Position numbers and translations under genes: made by a program. Positions 11,755 through 25,116 of a stretch of 64,000 nt of DNA are shown here, one piece after another (position 1 is the stretch's first letter; each line of letters opens with the position of its first letter). This DNA is from Gamsiella multidivaricata (lineage: Eukaryota > Mortierellomycota > Mortierellomycetes > Mortierellales > Mortierellaceae), in assembly GCF_025024155.1 (NCBI RefSeq), contig NW_026251745.1:298198-362197 (forward strand), read 5' to 3'. The notes under the pieces were generated by a model. That model was not told the DNA's origin and made no database searches. It was given only the letters and a program-made list of their open reading frames with translations.

Positions 11755-13703
11755 GTAAACAACAAACATGGAAACCCGATAACGCCATCGCCCCTCATTG
11801 TCTTTGAACCCAACAAGGATTCCGGCTCAATATAGATCCTGATCACTCCACAGCTGCACACAAACTCATGGTGTCTATGGTCTCTATCCCTGATCCACTC
11901 TTGTAGGTCAACTACTTTTTGTACGAGAGCTCCTCCGGATACGCTCTTTTTGAGCGTCTCGAGTCCGAAGAAATCGGCTCCAAGCTCGCTGACGTTTGCG
12001 CTGCTGCCACCGACCTTACCAAGTTTGGCAAGATGGTCAAACTCAAGTCCTTTGCTCCTTTCAAGAGCGCTGCCCACGCCTTGGAGAACATGAACGACGT
12101 CTCTGAAGGTAATGCTCGCCTGCATCTGATTAATTGAATGCTCCATGCTGCTATTTTTTACATCAAGGTATCAGTACAGTCGCTAACGAATCGTCATTTC
12201 TTTCCTCGTTCTCTGTATTCACCTTCTGATCTGCTTGCTACAAACAACCATACGATCCGATTATTCGACACTCAATGATATTATCAATGGGACCTATTGC
12301 GATGATATTACCTTGCCGCCATCAGGTATCATGAACGACCATCTCAAGGCCTTTTTGGAGATGAACCTCCCCAAACCTGGCAAAAAGTCTAAGGTCGTTT
12401 TGGGCGTCACTGAAAAGTCTCTGGCCGGATCGATCAAAGAGAGTCTCGGTTACGAGTGCGATGCTAGCGAGATTGTCCTGGATCTTGTCCGTGGTGTCCG
12501 TCTTTTTGCTGACAAGTTGTTGAAGCAGCTTAAGGATGGTGATCTCGAGCGCGCACAGCTCGGTTTGGGTCACAGCTACTCCCGTGGAAAGGTCAAGTTC
12601 AACGTTCACCGTTCTGACAACATGATCATCCAGGCCATTGCCCTCTTGGATCAGATGGACAAGGACGTCAACACTTTTGCCATGCGTATTAGGTTAGTGG
12701 ATCGGAATGGACTTCCGCACATTGTATCTGCCTTTTAACGTATGGATATATAATTCTAACTGTTCGAATGATACACTTTGTTGACAATGAAAACAGGGAA
12801 TGGTACTCGTGGCACTTTCCCGAGCTGGTCAAGATTGTCAATGACAACTACAAGTACGCCAGACTTGCACAGCTCATTAAGAACAAGAGCGATCTTTCGG
12901 AGAGCAAGTTGGAGGCTATTGAGGAGATCACTGGTGATGCCGCCCAGGCTCAGCAGATTCTGGACGCCGCCCGTGCCTCTATGGGTACCGATATCTCGGA
13001 GATCGACATGATCAACATCGAGAACTTTGCCAAGCGCGTCATCGATCTCGCCGACTACAGAAAGAAGTTGCATGAGTACCTGATCTCCAAGATGAACAAC
13101 GTTGCACCCAACTTGTCGGCCCTGATCGGCGAGATGGTTGGTGCCCGTCTGATCTCGCATGCCGGTTCTTTGACCAACCTCTCCAAATATCCCGCCTCGA
13201 CTGTTCAGATTCTCGGCGCAGAAAAGGCCCTCTTCCGTGCACTGAAGACCAAGGGTAACACCCCCAAGTACGGATTGATCTACCACTCTTCCTTCATTGG
13301 CCGTGCTGGAACCAAGAACAAGGGTCGCATCTCTCGCTTCGTTGCCAACAAATGCTCGATTGCTTCCCGCATCGACTGCTTCAGTGAACAGCCCACGACC
13401 AAGTTTGGTGAGGCCATGAAGGAACAGGTCGAGGAGCGTCTCGAGTTTTACGAGTCAGGTGCCACTCCCTCCAAGAACGCGGACACGATGAAGAAGGTCA
13501 TCGATAGCCTCAAGGATGGTGCTGACGTTGAAATGGAGGAGGCCCCTGTCAAGGCAGGCAAGAAGAGAAGTGCCGTGGAGGACAAGACTCCATCCAAGAA
13601 GGCCAAGAAGGAGAAGGAGGAGAAGAAGGAGAAGAAGGACAAGGAGGAGAAGAAGGAGAAGAAGGAGAAGAAGGAGAAGAAGGACAAGAAGGAGAAGAAG
13701 TAA
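11752..13703 (+). CDS. NOP56: Box C/D snoRNP core protein NOP56
   Basis: Nucleolar scaffold of box C/D snoRNPs that guide 2'-O-methylation and pre-rRNA processing. Four coding exons: 11752-11754, 11907-12108, 12326-12692 and 12797-13703, giving 492 residues in phase. Exon 1 contributes only the ATG. The N-terminal domain begins [16 protein letters not shown]; the Nop domain is unmistakable ([68 protein letters not shown]). The C-terminus is a lysine-rich KKEKKD-type tail, usual for NOP56 and NOP58. Conserved N-terminal signatures favour NOP56 over NOP58. An AATAAA signal follows at 13883. I searched the three introns by eye for C/D snoRNA boxes and saw no ordered C/D pair. Confidence 0.95.
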
Positions 13704-16700
13704 AGGTCCCAGGGCCATGTTGCGTTTATCTCCTGTCTTTCATTCTTTTGACCTGTTCCCATTTCACCCGCATTCGCATCTGTAGAGTAGCTCGTCTCGT
13801 GTAGACATAATTCACCACTACCACACCGTTTTCTTTCATCTGTTTTGTACACAATGCCATTTCTATCTCTATTTCAATTTTCAATAAAAGCATTCAATTT
13901 GCTTGTACTCACGGCTCCTAAACGCGATCTTGACTGATCTATTGTGCGGTCGAAGGAGTACCTAAGCACGCGTAGTTTCCTATATTCAGCGGAACAGACA
14001 ATCCACGTAGCCCCCAATTTTTTTTTTTTCCTAATTCTGTCAGGCCAACATTATTGGTAATGGTTGTTGATATGAAAAGACAACAGGCATTGCTCAAACC
14101 CTCGGAAATACCATCTGTTCAGTTTCCTGGATACCCACCCAAAGATACTATTCGCGCGCTGGGGAAGTGAGATTGCCATCTTTTGTTATTCGAATCCCTT
14201 GTCGTCATCTCTGCTAGTTGCTGTCATGCCTTTGCGCCCCGTTGCATCCCCCTTCAGGTCGGGCCCGACTAGTCGCAATTTTTATTCTCTCTGCTACAGA
14301 GGACAAGCATAAGCATGGGCTTTCAGAAAAGACTTCAGTTTCCGGCAAGACTTTACTTACACATGTCCATTGTTCCTTCTTTTTTCTTTTTTTTTTCTTT
14401 GTCCGCTCAGTTGTTTGCTGAGAATTGTGAATGAGAGCTGGTAGTGGAGTCAGGTACAGACGGTAGAGGGGCTAGTGTCCTAGGCCCTCGGTTCCTGTCA
14501 TGATGTCAACTATCGACTTTAGCGCTGACTGAGTTGAAATGAATGCCGTGTGTTGGCTGTTTCAATTGCTGAGAGCAAACAAACAATACTTCTGTGCTTT
14601 TTGGGTCTATCTTTATCAAGGCACAGTTGATTATAATAGACTATAGTGGAGATGGGGACGGGTAACAGAGAGGAAGAAGGAGTGAGATAGACCAGTGATC
14701 AGCCGAGGCGATGTCCATGGAAGGACGCGTGCGATAGGCGGTCAGTCTGGTCTTTTGTTCGGTGGCAGTGGCAGTGACAGCGACAGTGGCAGTGAGAGCA
14801 AGATGGAGAGACGGGCTGTGGTAGCCATTGTTTTCTGTGGTGGTGCTCTTACAGCGATAGTGACGAGAGAAGGGAAGGCCATACCAATAAAGATACATCA
14901 TGTCCGAGGGTTGCCCATTTCCTTATCCGCGTCTCTGTCCACTCCTTCGTCCATCTCGGATGGGGCGGTTGACGGTTGGGCGTCGATGCTTGGGGAGGCT
15001 CTCCGGTCCTATTGTTGGGCGTGTGTATAGTCTGGTGCAGTAGCGTATGATCTCTGTACCGCAGTCTGAAGCAGTGTTAGTAGGTTTGTACATGGACGAC
15101 GTGGTCCCCAAGAGTCCCCCGCCTCGGCTTCATCCTGGGCCCTCGACTCTATATTTCTTTTACTTTACTTTATTCTATGGCCTTATTCAATTGAATAGGA
15201 ATACCATCTGCTGTTCAAAGTCGGTCTCTATTAGACTACTGAGTGTTTTTGTTTGTTCCTCCTTCACACTCCCTCACACCACACTCCTCCGCTCCCTCGT
15301 CTTTCCTCTTCTATTTCTCCTGTTCCCTTTACCGTTATCGTATCCGCCTTGCTCTCTTTTTTCTTCCATCTCTCACGCTCTTCCCTCTTCCTCTTCCTCT
15401 TCCTCTTCTCTTTCTTCTCCATTCACGCCATCGCCGCCGCACGAATATATTTTTCAATATATATTTTTCAATATATATTTTTTGCTCGGGTAAGTTAGTG
15501 GCAAAAGGCGACATGACAACAACAGCAGCACCACAGCAGCACCACAGCAGCATCGCAACAAAAAAACAGACAATGGGGACACCAGACATGCAAGGAACAT
15601 CAGCCTTTTTCTTTCTTCTTCTTTTCTTTTCTTTTTTTTTTTTTTGGCATTCCTGCTTATGCATAAGAATCATGTTGAGCTGCGATTCCAAAAAACTGGA
15701 TGTCTGGGACGGACTGCATTTGCTTTATTTATTTTCTGAGCCGTTGGCCATGTATTGTTTGGTGGTGCATTCACAGTGAGAGGGGAGGGAGGAAGCATCG
15801 GCTGCTTTTTTGTGCAATGGTCTGTCCTGTCGAGAGCCCTTCCCTGTGCTTTTGTGAGTTACATCGGTATACCGCCATTTACTTGACAGCTGTCATTTGC
15901 GATCCCACTCATTTCACACTCTTTCATGGGACGGACCAAGAAAGACACCCCAATCTGAAAAGGATTTATGCCAGACGGTCTTCTCGCTTGCACATTGATA
16001 TCGACATGGAGAACCAGCAATGGCGACCAATACTCATTCCCAAGAAGATACCAGGACAGTGGGCGTGGATATCGTGTGGACATGCAATTGGCTCGACTTG
16101 GCTTGGAGGCTCTTTTCCGTCTTTTTCACAAGGCTGCGTTTGGAACAAACTCAACCTGGCAGTACCCGTCCCAGCTCAGGGTCATTGATCTTGCTGTTTT
16201 ATTTTCGGACGGGAAGCTTGCTACTGTAGACCATCTGAGTGGGGGGTCACTGTGGGTCGCTGAGGGACCGTCTCTTATTATTGTGTTTGTTCTTCCGCGC
16301 TAAGGAGGATCCAAGGACAGGAGCAGCACGGAACAAAGGCAAAAAAGATATGCACAGTGCCTCTATTGTACTGGCTGCAGTATGGTGTCGATGGCGACTA
16401 GTCCATATCTGTCCTCGGGAATCTCTGTCCCCTAAAAAAACATGAATCCGCCCTGTCTCCGTTCTGTTTTCTCCTGCTTCCGCGCAGTCTAAATCATTGA
16501 AGGCGATCAGGGCAGTATAGACGATGCTAATAAAGTAACAGTTCCCTGTTCTCTTTTGTCTGGCTCCCACTACCTTTTTTTTTCTAGAACACTACTGAAT
16601 CTGATTCGGGTTTCGACAATCGATAGCCGCTAGCTTTAATCTGTTTTCTTTCAGCGTGCTCAGCGGAACAAAGAGGTAAACTAAACAGCAGGCGCTGGCA

Positions 16701-16912
16701 TGGTAAAGGAGGAGGTCCCCTTATCGTGTCTATGTTGGACTGAAGAAGGCCACAGATCGGATAGACCTACTCGTGTCGGCGAGGACTCTTTCCCGGATAA
16801 AGGCTGTGCGAATAGCGCAAGTGGTTTCGATTTATCCCTATGGACTTTCATATTCGAGACAAGTGCGAGAACTGACACATCGCTTCTCGGATTTTCTGCT
16901 TTACAAACATAG
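13704..16912. other. 3.2 kb intergenic region, low complexity, no supported gene
   Basis: The first part is the NOP56 3' end with AATAAA at 13883-13888. Further on are T- and CT-rich stretches (14360-14400, 15240-15420, 15600-15650), a repeated ATATATTTTTCA unit at about 15445-15482 and a CAGCAC repeat near 15525-15550. Open frames up to 178 codons exist but are low in complexity and lack family features. The right part is probably promoter and leader of the OGT gene. Confidence 0.6.
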
Positions 16913-19900
16913 ATGTCATCGTCTCAGGCTAGACATAGCATTGGCTCAGCCAGTGGTTACGACCTTCAGAACACAGCGGCGGCCTTTGTTCGCGAGTATA
17001 CTTCAGCCGTTCAGCTGCAACAACAACAACAGCGGCATCAGCATCAAATGCAACAGACGCAGACGCAATCTCAGCAATATGCAAAGTCCATGCAGGCATA
17101 TCAGGCGCAACTTCAACATCAGCTACCCCCATTGATGCAACCGCCACCGTCACCGAACACCTTGTCCTACTACTATCACCAAGATCGTGGATGGCTTCGA
17201 CTGGAACGATCAGGAAGCGTAGATGCATATCATCATGCGGAACTCCAGCGCGCTCGACTGGCTAGAGGCAGTTTCTCAGACCACCAATATCTGGATAGCA
17301 TCCTGCAGTATCCATCTGGCGCAACTTCTTACGACGATACGCATTCGTTGATGCAACAGCCGCTTCAGGGTGCCCATTCAACATATTATAACAAAGATCT
17401 CTCACAAAGAGCGGACCGAATTATATACTCGGCCCAGCATCAGCATCAGCCCTTCCGAGTCCCGACAGGACAGACCTCAGTACACGAATACACACCTCAT
17501 TCCGGCCATGTCCCTTCTCAACTAGAGTCACAACGATCGCATTTGCAATACCAACAGCACCAACAACCGCAACAACAACACCTGCACCCGCACCAACATC
17601 AGCAGCAATTTCGCCAAGCATCCGGGGCTTATTCTCATCATGTACAACAGTCTCAGCATCAACATTATTCGGGCATCTCTCCAGCATATCAACAACAGGC
17701 GCATCAACCCCAGGTTTTATCCCATGCCCATCAACCTGTACAGTACCAGGGATCTCGCGCTCAGCTGCAGCAGCAGCACCTCCAACAGCAGCAACAACAA
17801 CAACAGCTCCAGCAGCTCTACTCTAGTCTCGGCCAGCAGCAACAGCCCGTTCAATTTCAATTACAATCCTCCCTTGAGCAGCAGCAGCAGCAGCATGCGC
17901 CCAAGCGTCTGGACGGCTATGATCAAGGTTCGATCAGTGGATATGCTCAAGTTGCGTCTCCAACGTCTCGTCTGCAGTATCCACCTCAGAGTCTCAACCA
18001 ACAGCTCCAGCTGCAACAGCAACAGCAACAAGCGCAGGCGCAGGTTCAGCAGCAACAGCAGCAGTTGATCCAACTGCAGCAAATGATCTATGACCAACAC
18101 AGGCAAGGACAGGAACAGCAGCAGCAGCAGCAACATCAACTAATGCTAGCAGCAGCAGCAGCAGTAGCGCAGCAGCAACTTCAGCAACAGCAACAACAAA
18201 CTCAGCCCGTAACCAGCATTGGATCCGGTCCTCTTACGATCACTAAGGTGCAATTATCTCAAGCAAACCATTCGCAAATGGTAGCTCAAGTGCAACTTGC
18301 AGATGGCAAAAGTCAGCAACTCGTCATTGATGCTAGAGAAGAGGAGTGGAGAGGTAAGCAGCGGTATTCCTGGTTTTCTTGCTCGGCTTCCATTACTGCT
18401 CGCGACGATATCTAGATACTAAAGTTTCTTTCCTATTCTCGATCATAGATCATTTGCTATCGTACGCGCATATGCTATATGCTTCTGAAGCTGCCAATCC
18501 CACTCCAGCATCGCCTCTCATTGCGATCCTGGAGACCATTCACAACCTCCACAAGGCCCATCTCCCGACATTGCTGTTGCTCGCCTGTGTCTACTACACG
18601 CAGCGCAACTATAAGATGTCGCTGCACTATAACCACCTTATCCTCACTAAAGATCCAAACTATGTCGAGGCAATGAGTAACATCGGAACGACCCTGCGAA
18701 GCATGGGACGTCAGCCAGAAGCGGAATCATGGTGGTGGAAAGCAGTGCGGCTGAGACCCGGATACTGGGACGCAGTGGAGAACTTGATCGGAGTTCTGTG
18801 CTCTGGCTACGGCACCTCAGAGACTCAAACACAGACGTTGACCGAATCTTCTGAGACTGAACCATCTACTTCTGGTGTCGATCCGTCCAAGCCAAAGACC
18901 GAACGGCCCGTTGCAGTGACCCAACAGCCGCCACGGTACAAAGAGGCGCTCAAGATTTGCGAATTCGTGGAGGCCAACGTGTTACCAGATCCGTCGGACC
19001 CAACAGGGGAACAGCCAGCACCACTTCCCATTCAACATACGCCGAGACTTCAAAATCTGCTTTACGCCAAGGGCAACTTGAAATATGCTTTGGGCGACGT
19101 TGCCGGAGCACGTCGTGAGTACGAACGAAGTCTCGAGATCGTCTTTGGACCCGGTATCGGAGCGATGCAAGTTGTGAACGAGATTATATGCTTGACAAGG
19201 ATGGCTGCAGGCTACGGCCGACCAACTGCTCGCGAACTCGAGGGAGCCATGTTACTTCTCCGGCCAGAGGAGGCTCTTCAAGTCACCCAAGTTGTTTTCC
19301 GAGAGACTGGCGGTGTCTTGCCGGGGCTGGCTATCTTGGCAGCCTCATGTACAGAAGCGAGCGCTACGAGTGCCCAAAGCGGAGTCAGCTCCACGCTGTG
19401 GCAGCAAGCGAACCAGACAACGAGCACCATCCTTTTGACGCTAGCAAAGCTCTATCAGGATGTCATGGATCAGCCAGCCAAGGCCAAGGAGCTGGCTGGT
19501 ACTGACAACTACGTTCCAACCATGTCGATGCTCTTGCCACTATACTACCTGAGCTTGGCTTTGAACCCATCACCATCAACCTGTAACAATCTCGGGATCC
19601 TACTGAGCTCGATCCCACCAACTGCAAAGATTTTTTCATATCCTGCCGCACAGCCTATGCAGCTTCAGGTGCAGGCGAACGGTCTTGTCATCCCTACCCC
19701 TGCTGCACCCGCATACCCGATCACTGGACAGGCGTTAGCGCTGCAATTCTACAACTACGGTCTCCAACTCGACCCTCGCCATCCTCACCTCTACACGAAC
19801 CTGGGATCGTTGCTGAAGGATATGGGGCAGCTGAATGAGGCGGTGGCGATGTATGAAAAGGCAGTCGAGTGCAACCCAAGATTTGACGTGGCACTAGCTA

Positions 19901-22900
19901 ATCTCGGTAACGCGGTCAAGGATTTGGGCAAAGTACAGGAAAGTATCCAGTGGTACCTTCGTGCGGTTGAAATCAACCCCAACTTCTCCGAGGCTGTCTG
20001 TGGGTTGGTTAATGCCCTAGGAGGCGTTTGCGACTGGCGTGGACGTGGCGGTGTTGGCCCTGCCAGTGTCAATGCGGATGGCCGTCTGGTCGTTATCAAG
20101 ATGTGTCTGACAGACAAGCAGTCATCTTCGGGCTGGATGGGTAGGGTCTCTGAGATTGTCGAGAAACAGCTGACAGAAGGAGCTGTCTGGGGCACCGGAT
20201 TGGTCAGAATCTTCCGTCAGCATCTCTGGCAAGTGATCCTGCGCGCGTTCTTGAACTCTGACCTACACCATCCTGACGTTAGCTTGTGGCAAGCACGATT
20301 GGATGGCTGGGCGAACCGCACTGACATTAAGGACCGGAGGAATGAAGGAGGCTGGATCATCCGCTTGCTTGAGAGAGCGTCGAGACGGCTGCAGCGCCAG
20401 TGGTATCTGGAAAAGTATGAAGCCAGTCCAACAAGACCTAGACGACCAAGTAGCGAAACCAAGGAGCAGTATCAACGACCAATGCTTCCCCAAGGGATGG
20501 CGGCACCACCAGTACCCACTGTTCTGCCGTTCCACACCTTCACATACCCTCTGACAGCGCGTCAGATCCGGCTAATTTCTCACAGAAACGCCCTCCGCAT
20601 CTCGCATGGAACACTGGCATCGCATTGGCTACCAAACACGGTCTACCCTCCTCCTGCGCCCCCGACGCCGCGGCTAAAGATTGGCTATGTCAGTAGCGAC
20701 TTTAACAACCATCCGTTATCGCATTTGATGCAAAGCGTCTTTGGAATGCATGACAAGAGTCGATTCGAGGTCTTTTGTTACGCCACCACACCGGCAGATC
20801 AGACACCTTACCGCGTCAAAATTCAGAGCGAGGTAGAGCACTTTACTGAAGTCTCGACGTGGGGAACTCAGGCTATTGTTGAGAGGATCGTTACCGACGG
20901 CATCCATGTGTTGGTCAACCTGAATGGATATACCAAAGGGGCCAGGAACGAAGTGTTTGCAGCGCGGCCATGCCCTGTTCAGGTGTCGTTCATGGGATTC
21001 GCAGGAACACTGGGTGCTGGGTGGTGCGACTGGATTGTAGCAGATCCCATTGTATGCCCACCCGAGATGGTTACGGGGGTTGCATGGAAGAGAAAGCAGC
21101 GCTCTTTCATCATCGAGAACTCTAACAGCACCAACTGGGAGGCGGCAACCAATAGCCCGACTACAGCAGGGGGAGTAAAGCGATGCTTAAGTGCTGACAC
21201 TGATGTTAAGATGGAGCAGGATATAGGAAAAGTGCAGGTCCCTGTTACTGCGGCGCTTTCCCGGCAAGAGTTTTCTGACTTTGAGGGCGATGTCGATCCC
21301 GAAGATGCCAGCGACGATTGGGTGTACACCGAGAAGTTCATCTACATGCCTCACAGCTACTTTGTCAATGACCATCGGCAAGGGTTCAGAGAAGAGGAGA
21401 AGGAGCAGGAGAAGCGACTGCTCATGGTGACTGAGCCCCATCTGGCTATGAACACAGAGTGGAGTTGGATTCTGGAGCAAGATCGGCGTTGGCAGATGCG
21501 CAAGGAACTCTTCCCAGGCTTGGCCGAGAATACTGTCATCTTTGCCAACTTTAATCAGCTCTACAAGGTAAGCAGACCTCGTGGATACATCTTGCCTAAA
21601 GCTGTACTTGTTTAGTCATGTTGTCTTCCAAACTAACATTCTTACTGTTCTTTCTATTGCTATAGATCGATCCTCAAATCTTCAAGGTTTGGCTTCAGAT
21701 TCTGGCGAGAGTCCCCAATGCCATTCTCTGGTTACTTCGCTTCCCGGCCGCAGGAGAACCTCATTTGCTTCGTACGGCTAACGAATGGGCAGGACCCTCG
21801 GTTGCCTCTCGAGTTGTGTTTACAGATGTGGCTCCGAAGCAAGTTCACATCCATCGCGGGCGAATCGCGGATTTATTCTTGGACACGCCCGAATGTAACG
21901 CTCACACAACAGCTGCTGATATTTTGTGGAGCGGCACTCCCATCCTTACATTCCCCAAATATGGCCACAAGATGTGCTCTCGAGTCGGTGCCAGCATCGC
22001 CTATGCAACAGGACACGGCAATGAGATGGTCGTTAACACTGAGGAGGAGTATGAAGAGCGTGCGGTTGCATTCGCTCAGGGCTGTCGATGGGAGTATGTT
22101 GAAGACAGCATTCTGAAGCACAGGTTGGGTCTGGCCAACCCCATGCTGGGTGCTGGATCAAGCAGTGTCGCGGGCAATAACATATTGAACGGGCACTCGC
22201 AGGCTATGCAGGCTGTCTCTGGCAGTGTTATGGCCCAACCTATGTATAGTGCAGCGACTCCACAACAGTCGATGGCGCATGCTCACCAGCAGGCTTACCT
22301 CAACGGACAGGTGCCACCACAGCAGACTCAACTGCAACCCCAGATACAACCTATGGTTCCGTCTCAGCAATCGATAGTACACTGGATCGGACATGGGCCA
22401 CTCATGGAATTGCGCAGAAAATTATGGGAGAACAGAGATCGGTCGCTTCTTTTCGACACGTTGCGTTGGACGCGAAATCTGGAGAAGGGCCTGAGCGAGG
22501 CATGGAGGCGATGGGAGAGTGGACAGGATTTTGATGAGCTGTTGGAGAGCTCTGCAATGGGTGGCGATCTTAACGGGCGTCGACCCAGTACTCACCGACG
22601 TCACCATGAACACTACGGAAACATAGTTGTTCAGCACGACAGTATGATGGAGACAAAGTTGGCAAACGGACGTGCTCAGCTTCAGAGTAACGATAGTAGC
22701 AATGGTGAGGCTATTGGGAGCGACGGCATTCTTGTCAGCAAGATCGGGGCCAGTGAAGGCGTAGCTGCGACGATAGGGCTTATGGGTTCAGGATCATCAG
22801 GACAAGGGTTCCAAGCCGCCACCGATATGATCGATAGCTCCGGACACAGTATTGGCTCGTCTGTCTCAGCCTACACTCTTCCGTCGGTCCATCCTCTTTC

Positions 22901-23198
22901 TAATGCACCACTGGCTGTGACTTCAAGTATGCTTTCGCCGGTGGACTCGGTGGCTTTATCAACGATGACTCCAAAGAAGCATGCGATCCACATTGCTGAC
23001 TACAAGTCCAGTTCGAATGGCAGCGCAGGGACGTTTGGAGGATACGGCATCCCGGAGGGACAGATCGACCCAGGCCAGCATGGCGGGCCGAGACGGGCTA
23101 GTGGTAGTGGTGGTGGGATCGTTTTGAGGTCTAAGCTCGAGCGATTGGACCAACAGATCCGGTACCCCGATCTTGGTTGCATATATGTTCGCGATTAA
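16913..23198 (+). CDS. OGT: O-GlcNAc transferase (GT41) with TPR repeats and Q-rich N-terminus
   Basis: Transfers N-acetylglucosamine from UDP-GlcNAc to Ser/Thr of nuclear and cytosolic proteins. Exons 16913-18353, 18449-21567 and 21666-23198 join in phase to 2030 residues, about twice human OGT. Residues 1-470 are Q/H-rich and disordered. TPR repeats appear at about 551-620 and 925-1000 (TNLGSLLKDMGQLNEAV, LANLGNAVKDLGKVQESI). The catalytic half has IGYVSSDFNNHPLSHLMQS (about 1225), NLNGYTKGARNE (about 1303), FANFNQLYKIDP at the exon 2/3 join and VAPKQVHIHRG (about 1575). The HPxSH histidine and the APK lysine needed for catalysis are present, so it should be active. A Q-rich insert and a long S/G-rich tail extend the C-terminal half. 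The C-terminal end past residue 2020 could include one more intron. Confidence 0.93.
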
Positions 23199-24726
23199 CT
23201 GGAATTGCAGCTGGCAAGGAATATAGTGTACAGCAAAGGAGATGGAAACGACATATGCAATTCCTGAGGGTACTGGAATCCACATCCCACCGCAAAAGAA
23301 AAGAAAAGAAAAAAAAAAGAAAAGAAACGAACGAAAAACAGCACGACAATAGAGCATTAGGTGTAGACGTGTGCTTGTGGTTACAATGCGTGTTTCTTTG
23401 TTGTTGTTTTTATTATTTTATTTTTTTTCATGGTTGATTGTGAACTGAAGTTATTGGGGAAAACGATGAAGACGACGAAGCTACCGCAAATGGCGACGAT
23501 GATTTGACATAGCATCTTCTGGACAGCCCTCCCTGTAGCCTGGACAACCTTGGCCCTGCATTTCATCCGAAGGACGTTGTCATCGAGGCCAGACTGCGTT
23601 CGTTTAAATAAGGTACTGAGCTTCAACTGCGACTGTAACTGCTACAAGGCGAAGACATAGTAAGCGATTCTAGGCAGAAACGATGGCACCGTGGTGAGGA
23701 AGGGAGCCGAACAATGATGCCAGGGGTCTCCAATGTTACGATATCCAGAACAATGTAAGTGTGTAGCGGCGGTGTTTGTGATGCTGGAGGAGCGGAGCGA
23801 CGAGTGAAATAAACAAAACAAAAACAACATTTAGGGGTAGCAATGGCGGTAATAATGATGCCATTGCATCCAAATTTGGTCGCGCGGCTGTGCGATGGTG
23901 CAGAATGTTTGCGGACATGGACTATCAATGGCCTTAAAAAATAAACCCAAGCGAAGAGCTCCACCTTCCCCCTCCCCTCTCTCCCTCCCCAAAAATGGAC
24001 CCGCTAGCAATGGTGCTACTGATAGACAACAAACAGATCGCACCCACACGAACACGGCGCATTGGGACGGCGCGAAAACATAAATATTAAAAAGTACGGT
24101 ACATTAAATAACTAAGTAAAAAACTCTTATTTAATGGCCAAGAAGAGGACGACTAGAAAAAAAACATCCTGATCATTATTTGATTCCTACATCTCACGCT
24201 CTGGATCGAGCCCGTGTTAACTTCCCGATCGTGTCTGAAGTTCCAATGCCGTATCTATGACATTCAGTGGCGTATTGTCAATCCTCACTCGTTCTCTGCT
24301 GCTACCAATTAACCCTTGCTGTTGAACAGCGTCCTCTTCTCTTTTCTTTTCTTTGGCTGGCGCAAAGGTTCACTCCTCCTCATGAACATATCCCTCTGAA
24401 CACAGACCCATGAGTCCCAATCAAAGGACTAGAGTTGTAGCACTGTAGAAGGCCCCTTTGATCCAGCCTGGCCATTGCTGGCCTCGATTTTACAGTGTCC
24501 GCATGAGACTGATAAATTTACCGCAGCCATTAATGAAGTTTTCGACACTATAACACTGCACTGCTGCTGCTCAGGGGACATTGTTCCTAACCTTCTTTTT
24601 CTTTCAAATGCACCTTCCCACTCATTCTGCAGAAGGTCTTTCAAGCACTTGCATCTCACGTTTCGCCACAACAGCTCCATACTCTGCTGCCCTGCTTTTC
24701 TTTTCACCGAAACCCCGTCTACTACT
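23199..24726. other. Intergenic region after OGT; no supported gene
   Basis: Contains the OGT 3' end, an A-rich stretch at about 23300-23340 and a T-rich stretch at 23400-23430. The last 250 bases are likely promoter of the acidic-protein gene. Open frames are short and unlike known families. Confidence 0.6.
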
Positions 24727-25116
24727 ATGGCAACCACATCCTTGGCCACTGTAAGTGAGAACTTCTCTCTTCTCTCCCTTTCCTCATCCTCTCTTGTCCC
24801 ATCTGCCCACTTGTCCTCCTCCACACTCGTCGATTACGACGAAGTCATTGATCTGGCGTTCTATGCCAACCGTCTTACTATTCAAAGCAACATAACCCTG
24901 GAAGATGAAGAAGGTGCCATGTTCTGGACCGAGGACGAAGACGACGACTTGGTTGACTTTGAGGAGGAGGATGAATTTATGGAGTTCAGGGACGACGAGG
25001 ATGAGCTGGATGAGGATCTGGAACAGTTTGCGATGGAATTGGATGAGGAGATCAAGAGGTCCTACGAGGAGGAACTCGAGGAGGCCTACAAGCAGGACGG
25101 CCTGAAGGGCATCTGA
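24727..25116 (+). CDS. Small acidic protein of unknown function
   Basis: A 129-residue single-exon frame starting at an ATG in good context (ACTATGGCA). The N-terminal 35 residues are Ser/Leu-rich. The rest is strongly acidic with runs such as EDEDDDLVDFEEEDEF, ending KQDGLKGI. No family is recognised; acidic proteins of this kind are often histone- or nucleic-acid-binding chaperones, but nothing here proves that. A strong donor-like GTAAGT at 24751 lies inside the frame but I see no good matching acceptor. The TGA stop is followed in the same frame by 23 codons encoding another acidic run before a second TGA, which is unusual. AATAAA follows at 25242. Confidence 0.6.
   Translation: MATTSLATVSENFSLLSLSSSSLVPSAHLSSSTLVDYDEVIDLAFYANRLTIQSNITLEDEEGAMFWTEDEDDDLVDFEEEDEFMEFRDDEDELDEDLEQFAMELDEEIKRSYEEELEEAYKQDGLKGI

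Noticed and set aside
11755..12796. Intron-encoded C/D snoRNA in NOP56
   Set aside because: NOP56 introns host snoRNAs in animals, but no C box followed by a D box in the right order was seen in any of the three introns.
13448..13852. Minus-strand frames of about 130 codons across the NOP56 tail
   Set aside because: They are mirror images of the lysine-rich KKEK repeat and encode only Phe/Ser/Leu runs.
14181..14215. TTCGAATCC, a tRNA B-box-like motif
   Set aside because: No matching A box or clover-leaf stems around it.
15243..15779. 178-codon Ser/Phe/Leu-rich frame
   Set aside because: Low-complexity pyrimidine tract; no family features and mixed frames.
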